Of a stretch of DNA of 64,000 bases, positions 24,311-34,237 are shown piece after piece (the stretch's first letter is position 1; every line of letters starts with the position of its first letter). A program made the translations under genes and the position numbers. The stretch comes from Lichina pygmaea (Eukaryota; Ascomycota; Lichinomycetes; Lichinales; Lichinaceae), in NCBI GenBank assembly GCA_963422465.1, contig OY730171.1:5166202-5230201 (forward strand). The letters run 5' to 3'. The notes beneath the pieces were generated by a model that saw only the letters and a list, made by a program, of their open reading frames with translations, did no database searches and was not told the DNA's origin.

Positions 24311-24693
24311 CCCTGAACCAAATCTCACCACCACCGAGAGCAACAGATCTGTTCACACGTGGCTTTTGCACTACCTACTTGTAATCCGCTGACTATTCGC
24401 TGTATCTCAAAAGTTAGGTTTAATAAACACAAGAAGATGAAGACAGTGTGACCAATCTAATCTGTACTGTACCGGTCGAATACTCAAGATATCTGTAAAG
24501 GCACCATCGTAACAGTGGAGAGCGAGAGGCTGATTTTCTCGGAGAGACTTTAGCTAGCCATGTATCAGCCCGACCAGAGCACACCTTCCCAGCCTGGCCC
24601 CTAGCTGTGGTAGACTTGGGTCAAGATTTTTTCAAGTCCATATACATGTCCCCCCGACTGACCAACTTCCATCGCAGATCCGTGACAATCGAA

Positions 24694-26117
24694 CTAGTGA
24701 CGCCACCATTCTCTTGGCCCCTGAGCTCCCTCTGACCCCCCAGGTTTCCCTGACCACCGAAGAAGATTTGAGTTCACCCACGGTGATATGTATTGGTCGA
24801 GGGCAGCGATCAGGACAAGGGCTGCGGTGACAAGGGTGCCCCACTGGCCGAAGTGTGGAAAGCTCTCAGCTCCAGCGTTGGTAGCCCAGATGTACCTCTC
24901 CATATATATCACAAACACCGAGGTTGTGATAGGACTGAGGACCATGGTATAGACGGAAATGACCACGATCCACATCATAGTCACAGATCGAACGACTCTA
25001 CCAAACCACGGAGAAAATATCTGAAAGCGTGGGACGGTTCGCGCGAGATTCTTGAAGTCGAAATTTCGCATACAGGTTTGAATCTCGACAGCGAATGGGG
25101 AAGTAAAGGTAAGGCCAGCAGCAAATGAGTTGAGTGTGATCAGATATAGAAACCTGATGAAATAATGGAACCTTTTGTTGTCAATGTAGTCCTTGAAGTG
25201 CTGTGGAGCAACGTATGTTTCTGACAGATCTCGTAGAGGTGAGCTGGAGTTGAGACAGGGGTAAATACAAGTGTTTGATGGTTGGACACTTGAATTGCCG
25301 TGAACAAAGGAACTGGCGATGGTGCGATTCCAACGATACTCGTCTTCTTGGCCCCACCCACCGCCATGTTGGTGAGGGCCGTGGATCGCGGGTGGGAGTG
25401 GGAGCGTGTCACTGCTGTCCATAGGGCAGAAACGCAGTTGCATGGAGGGTTTGCTGGCGAAAGGGGAGAAATAGAAGTTTATAAGTGCGGCAAAGAAGCC
25501 GACCATCAGGACCAGAGTCCACAACATAATCAGAAAGCTAGCCCGTCGGTTTCGAAGGGTTGACGACCATATTGTCATGGGGAGGAAAACAAGAGAGGCT
25601 GTCACGATGACCACCAGCACAGCGTCACCATCGTTATCCCACACTAGTGGAGACACTGTTACCCAGATTGTCTGTTCTTGTCCGGAATCTGACGAGGGTT
25701 CTCCAGAGGACGTTCTCCCTTCAACAAGGACGTCCCCAGAGAAGTCGTCGTTCGTCTTATCAAAGATGAGGTGTGTAAAATGAATGATGAGGAGTACCAC
25801 GGCGTGGACGGCTGCCGTCGCACTGTAGGCCATGATGGAGCCGACCGCGGCGATGGTGATCCATCCTGTTTTTCTCGAAAGGATCGACAGTATAATCAAG
25901 GCGTAGAAGATGTACCGGGGTGCGGGCCCGTAGCTACCACTGATCGGATATCGACATTGAACCCATTGCGTCTGGAAGAAGCTGTTGTTTCCGGTGATAT
26001 CGTTTCCATGTATCCAGCCGTCGGACGTCATGTTGCGACCGTACTCTACCAACATCCTGGTCACGAGGGACAACAGATAGCAGAGGATCGATATGTTCGG
26101 CCGACAGCGATGGAAGG
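24694..26117 (-). CDS. Fungal multi-pass membrane protein of unknown function
   Basis: A single large exon reads from an acceptor (CTTCAG, 26118-26120) to the stop at 24694, about 474 codons, with the reading CRPNISILCYLLSLVTRMLV at its start. Roughly eight hydrophobic segments are visible, for example YIFYALIILSILS, AVLVVIVTASLVFLP, FLIMLWTLVLMVGFFAALIN, MMWIVVISVYTMVLSP and LVTAALVLIAALDQYI. The sequence CRYPISGSYGPAPRYIFYAL and a loop with several Asn-x-Ser/Thr sites and Cys pairs (NTCIYPCLNSSSPL) suggest a plasma-membrane or secretory-pathway protein with an extracytoplasmic loop. I recall similar hypothetical proteins in many ascomycetes but know no function. The 5' exon(s) are not resolved; they should lie in 26150-26600 on the minus strand (a patch CFPASIVVVRRSFRQEKIS near 26340-26410 is a candidate). 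Confidence 0.7.
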
Positions 26118-27466
26118 CTGAAGTTCGGGGTCAACGTAGACCGCGGAGGAGAGCTATAGCGCCCTACGGTAGTTGGTACAGCAGGAATGTTGAACTGTCA
26201 GACCGGTCCGCATCCGATTTCTTTCGGTGCGGTGGAAAACGATGAATGGCCGTGGAGCTGTAGCTGTGGTCGGGTAGGTGAAGACCTCCATATAATGGTC
26301 AGCTGAGCCGTCAATTCCATCCCAATCGACTACGTACTTTCTGTACTGAATGGAGCAAGAGATCTTTTCCTGCCTGAAGCTCCTCCGTACCACGACAATG
26401 GATGCTGGAAAGCAGCCTGATTGCCGATTCTGTTTGATATATCCTTGCATATTGACGTAACACCAGTAAGTTCCTGTACTGATAGTCAACAGTACGTACG
26501 TATAGGTACTGTATGTGCGTAGGAGGGGTACCGGCACGAGATACTATAATAAGCCTAATTCCGGTACCGACGCTGCTCATCTCCACTCCTAATGGACTAT
26601 GCCACCGTCACCTGCCGCACACCGTATCGTCCTGATCTAAGAGACCTTGAATAGCCAATCGAGCGCGGCTTTGTGTCCGCTCGCCGAGGGCCGGATTCAT
26701 CCAGGCGGTGGTCCATGCCAAGGTGCAGATGGGGCCAGACCGTGGTTGGTGCTCCACCATATCATCGTCTTTCCGCCTGGAAATAGCTTGCGTGGCTTCC
26801 CTGATAGTCAACAATCAGTTCATGCCTTCAGCAACCTTGGTGAACTCGGACCAAAAAAGGCGATGCGTGGTCCTTGGGTGTTGGTGTAGAGATTTGTCTG
26901 CTTGGTCTTGTGTCTTGTTCGACGCTTCGCCCCAACACAAATCGGTGTCATGAAAACCATTGCGTCCCTTCGACCGCCGTAGCAGCGCAGGATATCAGCC
27001 TCCACTTCAGCTGTCGGACCCAGCCATCAGACAATAGGCAAGCAAGCATCCTTAACACTGCGGTCATTGATCTTAAAACAGCTGGCGGAGACACTACCAG
27101 ACTGAAATTTAGCCCAGCAGGTGACTGCAGTAGCATGGGCTGGTTCCAGATTTGATCACTGCTAATTATCAAGACTTACTAAAGAAGTTGAGTGGACGCG
27201 GTAGCCCATGCTTCGTCATTGCTCTGTAGAGGATGGGATTCTTGCCGTCTTCAAGCGTCTGACGTCCAACCGTATCATATTGCTTCCAGACTGCAATCTA
27301 TCGTATGTTTGAGAGCTTGGATCAAAGCCTGTCTCATGGCGTCTCAGCCAGACAGGTCTGACGACGGGCCGATCTCTACGCTGTCACCCCACGAATGCAT
27401 CGTATAGGACAGCTCGACATCGAAAGCCCATCACTGAGATTCTACCCCCTCTGATCTAATGAGACT
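26118..27466. other. Divergent region, unresolved 5' exons and promoters
   Basis: Should contain the missing 5' exon(s) of the minus-strand membrane protein and the promoter of the DSC2-like gene. A GTAC-rich repeat lies at about 26490-26512. A minus-strand ORF at 26814-26608 was seen but nothing supports it as a gene. Confidence 0.4.
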
Positions 27467-28422
27467 ATGCTCACCTCTGGCTTCACCAACGCTCCCGTCA
27501 CACAGGCATTTATATTCCTCTTCATTGCTACCTCGGTGTTAGCCAGCGTCACCGACTACAAGCACCTCTTTTATATCCAGGTTGTACCGCATCTCTGGCG
27601 GTACAGGCAGGCATGGAGAGTCTTGTCTTGGCAGGTATGGGAAAGATGCTGAACGATGACGCAGAAGTCAGTCGTGGCTTACATCTATCGATTCAGGCGT
27701 GCTATACCAACTCGACCGAGGTTCTGTTTGCAACCATGACTCTGTACCAGCTGCGAGTGATTGAGCGACTGTGGGGCACTCGGAAATATCTGGTGGGTCA
27801 GCTCGGTTCTGCATCAAGGCTACAGTCCGTGCTCTGCAGGTTGGTTGACAGGTGACTGTAGTCATTCGTCCTTTTCACCCTCCCATATACTCTGTTACTA
27901 CCGCCCTTTATCCTGGCAGCAGCTCTCCGACCCCTCACATTTGGCCGGATGAACTACCTTCCCGCGGGTCCCACTCCGATTATCTTCGCCCTCCTTGCTC
28001 AATATCACGCAGTCATACCCCACATCTATAAGTACCGCATCGTGACGTCGTCTTCCAGCGGTGCAGACGAAGTGCCATCTGGGATCCTCCTCACAGACAA
28101 GTCCACATCGTATCTACTCGCTGCCCAGCTGGCACTCTCCCAGCTGCCTGGTTCGGCGCTGGGGGCTGCGGTCGGATGGCTGATAGGTTACGCTTGGCGC
28201 CGCGAGCTTTTGCCCGCCGCAGCCCGCTGGAGAGTGCCTGGCTGGATCGTCAGCGAGAGAAGCGAGGGGGAGCGCTTCGAGGGGTTGAGACGGAGGCTGG
28301 AAGGAGAAAGTGCTCGAGCCGCTGACAGCAACCAAGGGAGCAGAGCGGCGGGTGGCGCCAACGCACGACAACGACGGACACTCGGCACTCAGATACTCGA
28401 TCAGTTTCGAGGAGCTTTCTAG
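27467..28422 (+). CDS. DSC2: Dsc E3 ligase complex subunit 2-like rhomboid pseudoprotease
   Basis: Subunit of the Golgi/endosome Dsc ubiquitin-ligase complex, which in fission yeast and Aspergillus is needed for cleavage of the SREBP transcription factor. Three exons: 27467-27634, 27697-27792, 27862-28422, 274 aa with all phases zero. Exon 1: [19 protein letters not shown], then [20 protein letters not shown]; exon 2: [20 protein letters not shown] and [12 protein letters not shown]; exon 3: [40 protein letters not shown]. The pattern is a derlin/rhomboid-type membrane core lacking the Ser-His protease pair. The C-terminal tail is charged and no UBA domain is visible, although some orthologues have one. 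The intron 2 acceptor is CTGTAG after a GTGACTG stretch. Confidence 0.85.
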
Positions 28423-29543
28423 GTGACCCCTACCGCTAGTATACGATCAAGGCTCAATCTGGAGTGCACATTGATATCACCATGTTGGACAGGTATCTGA
28501 TCTAGTGAGAAAGGGCGGTAGCGTCGACGTGAATCACCTGAAGGTGGCCTCAATGTCTCTAGGACATATTGCTGGCTATGAAGCTGATGCGCACTATTTG
28601 CTGCTGGCTGTATCGCAGGATATAGAATCATCTACGTATGTACGTATGTAAAAGTGTTCTGATAAGAAGTTTTACCAATGATTGCGCCTCAACGGAGTGA
28701 TTGGGCAATCTCTGTCAATCGTTCCTTTGTAATATCGGTAAGATCACTTTTACAAGGCATGACAATTCACGATCGGCTGTGTGAAAACCTACTCCAGTCA
28801 GAACCCAGGCTAAGCCTGCTTTGAATGACGAGAGCAATACGATTGTATGCACCCATACCGGTACTGTTCCCATCTATCGTAGATAAGATAAGATAAGATA
28901 AGCTCAAAGCAACCGCTAGGCCTACCATAATCTAGAGTTCATCGATAAAAGCCACCTTGGGAGCACGTCTGTCATTGCGAAGATAACAGCACAAGATGCT
29001 CCTGAGTGAAGCTGGACAGAGTAGTCAAGTCAAGTCGAGGTCAATGACGGGAAAGTCTTGGAAACCCCCGAGTCTGTCATCTCGAGAGACAACTCTTCTA
29101 CATATTGTATACGTACTGTAGAGGCTTGGCTTGGTGAGTTCTGAACGGTTGCACCTGGCACATGAAAGATATTCCGTTGCTACCGTCCTGGGATTTTGCG
29201 TAAGAGATGGGGCTAAAGTGAGGCTACTCGAATTGATTGCCTGTCTAGATTGAAGACGTACAGTACAGTGCGTAATGATCTACACGTACGCGCATAGAGT
29301 GTCCGGAGTTGAGTCAATGATGGCACTGGCTTTGATCGAGTCTACATCATCTGAATCAATGGGAATCGCGGCAGAGTCGTAGGACCAAGCATGTAGAAAG
29401 GGAATCCGCGGAGAGAAGGAGTGGGCTACAGAAATGTCATATCAATCGTTCCGATTATATCCCATCTGCCCGTCGCAGCCAACCATGCATCCACCTGAGA
29501 CGACTCCAATTTTGACCGAGAACCCGACCGGCGCTGCGATGCT
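28423..29543. other. Convergent intergenic region
   Basis: Between the 3' ends of DSC2 (+) and the Cnn_1N gene (-). No gene is supported. It contains the tandem GATAAG cluster described separately. Confidence 0.5.
28881..28903 (+). repeat. AGATA pentanucleotide array / GATAAG cluster
   Basis: Four overlapping AGATAAG units. Each matches the HGATAR site of fungal GATA factors (nitrogen, iron or light regulators). Its location between two converging genes makes regulatory function uncertain; it may just be a microsatellite. Confidence 0.6.
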
Positions 29544-32463
29544 TCACGGGAGCACGGCGCTGTTGCTTCTGCCTAGACTCCACCTGATTCGACTCCTACT
29601 TTCCGAGTTCTTGGACGAGTCTGGCGATTCCGGCGCCGCCGCCTTCGCCAGTCGTCGGAGATCGGCTATCGGGCCGGAACCTTGAGGTTTGAACTGCGCA
29701 CGTTGTTGCGATGAAGAGTGGACTGGCTGTGCGATGCGTCGTGGGATAGGTGAGTTGACAATCGACGTTCGCCCCGGCGGTCTGACAGGCCGCCCCGAAT
29801 CCGCCTCGGTCACATCCAAGCCGCCAGAGTGTGCTGGCTCTCTGGAGGTCATCGAAACCGTCACGGTCCTGCCCCCGCTGTCGACGACCAAGCCATTGTG
29901 CCCCTTGTTGGTGCCAATGCTGTTTGAGATCTGCGAGTCTCGTTGCGACGCTTCCAACCCTCCAACCACCGGCTGGGATGTCGCGCCAGCAGACTTGGTT
30001 CCAGCGATAGCGTCCGGAACGAGGTTTACCGATAACGACCGGCCGATGGCATCCAGAAAGCGAGGAGCGTTGGTCAGCGCAGCAAGGGATCCGGACACGG
30101 CCAAGTCCTGATTGCTCATTCTCCTCCTCCCGGCTGGGTTGCTGCTGCTGCTCCGGCCAAAGAGTCGAGAGGCCAAGCCACCCGACTTTGGAGAGCCGCG
30201 CGAAAGGCTGAGCCGGCGACTACCGTCAGACACGTTCGGCTTCAGGCGCGGCCTGGGTGCCCTTTGGGGCGGCCCTGATCGTCTCGCGGAGGACTCCGAC
30301 GCATAGCCGCCGATTGTGTCCGAAGCCTCGTCGTCCGAGACCTCCAGGGGTAAGGCATAACATGAGACCGGCACGTCTACGGCCGCGCCTCTCTGCTTCA
30401 TCGACGGGCGTATCGACTCTGAGGCTGGCGACGCGGGCGGTTGGACGAAGGGCTGTTGCGACGAAGGATGGGCAGCTCGTCCACGATGGTCGTCCGCGTA
30501 GGATCGACCGCGCAGGTTCGTGCTGTCCGTGGCTTGCCCGGCTGGCTTCTCATCCCTCCCCACGGCCGACGTGGCTACCGAGCGAACACCTACCTGGAGA
30601 GCCGCTGCTTCCTTGAGCGTCCTTCGTGCATCGACGGTGGGACGTCTCAACCGAGAAGCGTTGATACGGCCGGCACCTCCTGCCTCAAGCCGAAGCGGCA
30701 CCTGGTGAAGGGAGTCGAGTCGGATCGGTTCTAGCTCGAGGCCTTGACGAGCCAGCTGCCGAGAGAGGTCGGCGTGGTGGCTGGCACCAAGGTCGCTCAC
30801 GCCGCGAGGACGTTGAGCTGAAATCTGGGGCCATTGTCCGCCGGTCGATTCGGGAGAGCCATCCGACACTCCCTTCGCGGTGACGTTGCTGGAGGAGGTG
30901 TTCACGCTGTCCATATCGACAGTGCTCAACGTATCCGGAGTCGGAGGTAGCTTGCCTCCAGCGAAGATCGGGCCGTGCAGCGACGGCGGGTCGAACTGCC
31001 TTTGTCTCTTTCGGTTGGGCCCAGCGGTCGTTGGTGGCAAGGAAGTCCCCTGCTCGGCAGGATCTCGTACGGCTCTGACGCTACGGCCGCTTGCAGGTCG
31101 CTCGTCGTCAATCTCATCACCAGCCGAACCAAGCTCTTCCTGCCTCGACGCTGCCGTGGAGGCGGGTCTGATCGAGAGCGTGCGCCGCGGTCTCTCGCTC
31201 ATCCAACTCTCAATTCTCGACGAAATGGGCCGGTCTTCCCAAGGCTCGAGCGGGGTCGACCTGGGAAGAGGCGGTCCGAGAGGCTCGTCCTCGTCCTCAT
31301 CCTCGACCGCGACGGCATCCGACCGGTGGCCCTCTCGTTCCGACGGGATTCGGCCGCCGTAGACGCTCAAGAAGCTGCTCTCGCTGAGGACGCTGAGCCC
31401 GGGCGAGTCTGGCATCTCAGGGACTTCGTCGTCATCGTCACCATCATCGCTTGCGCCCGTCATCGATTCCGCCGTTAGGGCCGTGTCGGAGTTTGACGGT
31501 GCCCTCGACCACGAGGACGGCTGTCGTTCGCGCTCGCCGGCGGCAAACAAGCTTCGCAGCGCCGACGAGCCGCGGCCTTTGGATGCGAGATAGGAATGGC
31601 AGCGGGCCGGCGGGGGTCGGCGGGAAGGCGGCTCGTCCGCAACCTCGTCCGAAGCTCGGCCGGTCTTACCGAAGGAACGTACCATGCCGGCGCGGGTGTC
31701 GCTCTCGAGACCCGTGACGGCACGTTGACCCCGCATCGAAGCCGACGGCGACGACGAGGGAGAGGTTGGAGTCCAGCCCGACGAAGACGTCTTGTGCGCC
31801 GAGGGACGCGGCGAAGCCGGGGCCGCAGCACCGGCCTTGAGGCTCTCGATCTTGTCTTCGAGCACGCAAATCATTCCCACCGCCTCCTCGATCACGTGGT
31901 CCCGCTTTTCTAGCTCCTGCAGCAGCTGCTCGTTCATGTCCTGCAGCTCGGCGTTATCGGCCTCGAGTTTGCTGAGCCGCTCCACCTTGTCCTCGAGAGC
32001 GGCCATCCGTTGGCGGCGATGAAAGAGCTCCATTTTCAGGTCGAAGTTCTGCTTGTGGACGCTCGAAATATACTGGCGGAGTCGGTCAGCTTGGAGGGTC
32101 CAGATGGCTTGTGGGGGCACGGTAACTTACCTCTTCGGATTCGCGGGCACCCATGCTCCGCTTCCACCCAGGTGCGCTGGCCCTTCGGCCCTGACTTTGG
32201 GCTTGGTCGTCGCCATGACGGTACGACGGCGAGCTCTGCACGATCCGATCGTCGACCAGTGAAGACCCTGCTGTAGGACCTGGGGACTCTCTCGCGTGTC
32301 TACCGTTGGGTGTGGGGCCGGCGCTCGTCCGCCGGTCTTCTGCTTTCTTCTGCTTCAGGAGTTCCTGCAGAAAGGTCGAGGTGGGGACGAGACCCTCGCC
32401 GTTGGCTTCGCTCGAAGCAGTATCAGCCTCGGCCGCGGCCAAGGAGGCATCCGATGGTGGCAT
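29544..32463 (-). CDS. Centrosomin N-terminal-motif (Cnn_1N) protein, microtubule nucleation adaptor
   Basis: Two exons: 32463-32131 (111 codons) and 32072-29544, 953 aa; donor GTAAGT, acceptor GCCAG. Exon 1 (MPPSDASLAAAEADTASSEA) ends GARESEE and exon 2 starts YISSVHKQNFDLKMELFHRR, rebuilding the CM1/Cnn_1N motif, which in the family binds gamma-tubulin complexes. A coiled coil follows (LEDKVERLSKLEADNAELQD, LLQELEKRDHVIEE, ICVLEDKIESLK). The remaining ~750 residues are Ser/Arg/Pro-rich and probably disordered. In ascomycetes this architecture belongs to proteins of the Mto1/Pcp1/ApsB group at spindle pole bodies or septal microtubule-organising centres; which member this is cannot be told. 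An in-frame ORF reading through the intron from 32120 is a false N-terminus. Confidence 0.85.
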
Positions 32464-34237
32464 CGCTGCTGCGCCAAAGAGGGCACTTCAGATACGGTAT
32501 CCCTCGAGGCGGGTGGCGGGCTCGAGATGGCGAAAATGCATAGCCGTATCCAGTATCGCAGGCTGACCAGCTCGGCCTTCGAGACGATTAGATCAGAGGG
32601 TCGAGATGTGGGAAGAGAAAGATGTGACTTCGAGTGATGTGCGCAGACAGGATTCATGCAAGTGGGCGTCAAAGAGATCGAGTGTTCTTTTCAGTCGAGT
32701 AGCATCGTATCGTGGAGTACGGAATTAGGCAGGGTGGGGAGGACGGAGAAACAAGGAGACCAAGGTCATGCACATGAAAAGTCAGAAATGCAGGGGAGCG
32801 TCAGATGCAGGGTCGCGTAAGGATCCCACCAAAGCGACAACCACCACTTTCGAAACAGCCGGTACCTGCAGGGGCCTGTCATCGGCTAGACAGTAGCGCG
32901 GCCTGCCGCGCTAAGCATGTAAACAAGCCTAATATTCCGAGGAGGGGCTGGGACATCATGTGACTTTGCTGTCTGTCCTTGCATTTCTCACGGAGAGCAG
33001 GCCCACAACAATGAACAAGAGCTACACTCTCATGATTTGCAGTCAAGCTAGCTAGTTGTTGACCACAGGGGTGGCAAGCTCAGTCTACCGCTGAGTCAGC
33101 GAAAGCACGTGACTGCTCTTATCTATCTCCCCGAGTGCCTAGCCAAGAAACAATCAGGCAACAGATCAACACTACGGAGTACTCCGTACGGAGTACGTAC
33201 ATACCGACGTACGTACGTACAGTGTCACGACACAAGTCTGCGTAGACCGGCACCACCCATCAGCCGCTATATTCTTAAGTAATGCGACAGAATCAGAGTT
33301 ACAGCCACAGCAGCAAGTTGATGATGTATTGATCCTCCGGACTCAACCGAGGTAGATTGTGTATGAAGGTGCACGCAGACTTGTGTCGTGCAACTGTACC
33401 TCCGTACTCCCACATCTCATTTCACCGCAAGGTATCTTCAAGCATACCAGCTCTGTACAAAGATATAGAAACACTCCGTACGAGGATGGAGAGAGATGCC
33501 AGTAGTGTATGCTGCAGTCACATTATATTGATCAGTAGCTTATGTGTTTGTGTGGAGGTACAGGAGTACGTTCCGTACATGTTGCAGAAATAATACAGCT
33601 GCTTGAACGATCTCTTGCCCTATGCTTCGAGCAGACTCCGAGCAGTCTAATGTACTCAGCACCTCAAGGAGTATGCTTATCTTTGAATGCTGACTTCACT
33701 CAACCACAGCCACTGCGTGGGTGTCACCAGAAGCTGTTGAGATGCCTAACAAATAGTTGACCAGGTTACCTGATCAGGTGTCACACTCCATTTACAGCTC
33801 CCGGGGTATCGCCATACATCCTTTTGGAGGAACGTCGCCGACTGGGCCCAGGCAGTTCTCAGGCACTCCCCAACTGACCAGAACCACAATCCTGACAGTT
33901 TCCATCAGCAGAGGACTATCTGGAAAAGTAAAAATCAAATATCTGTGGTCAATCGTGAACTGAAAAACGTACATGAGGTGAGTGATTCAAGGGTTTATTC
34001 TAGATGATGTTCAGTGATTGTAAGGCCCCGACATCTGCTCAGAGCACTAGCAATAGCCCATGTCCAACCTCATCAACACTCTTCCTGGATTCTCAACTGA
34101 CTTCGATACATGCCCGATGGAAAGAGAGTGTCGATGGAGTATCAATTCTTGATCCATAAACAGAAGATGGGATGAATGCACCCAGCGAGCGATATCTAAA
34201 CAATGAACTTACAAACTATCCTGGCGCCGGTCGACCG
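32464..34237. other. Intergenic region with palindromic GTAC motif
   Basis: Lies between the start of the Cnn_1N gene and the 3' end of VPS13, both minus strand. It contains the promoter of the former. A perfect 16-bp palindrome at 33173-33188 continues into GTAC repeats to about 33220. No gene is supported. Confidence 0.5.
33173..33188. repeat. Palindrome TACGGAGTACTCCGTA
   Basis: Perfect 16-bp palindrome. An identical copy lies at 54717-54732, and partial copies lie in other intergenic regions of this window. Confidence 0.9.

Larger units (their letters stand above)
22885..24693. other. Convergent intergenic region with an LTR-like relic
   Basis: Between TFB1 and a minus-strand membrane protein. 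Besides the LTR-like relic described separately, it contains two strong hairpins and no supported gene. A 204-codon minus-strand ORF (24343-23729) overlaps the relic and looks non-coding. Confidence 0.5.

Noticed and set aside
26608-26814. 68-aa minus-strand ORF upstream of the membrane protein
   Set aside because: No family match recognised and no splice path to the main exon could be shown.
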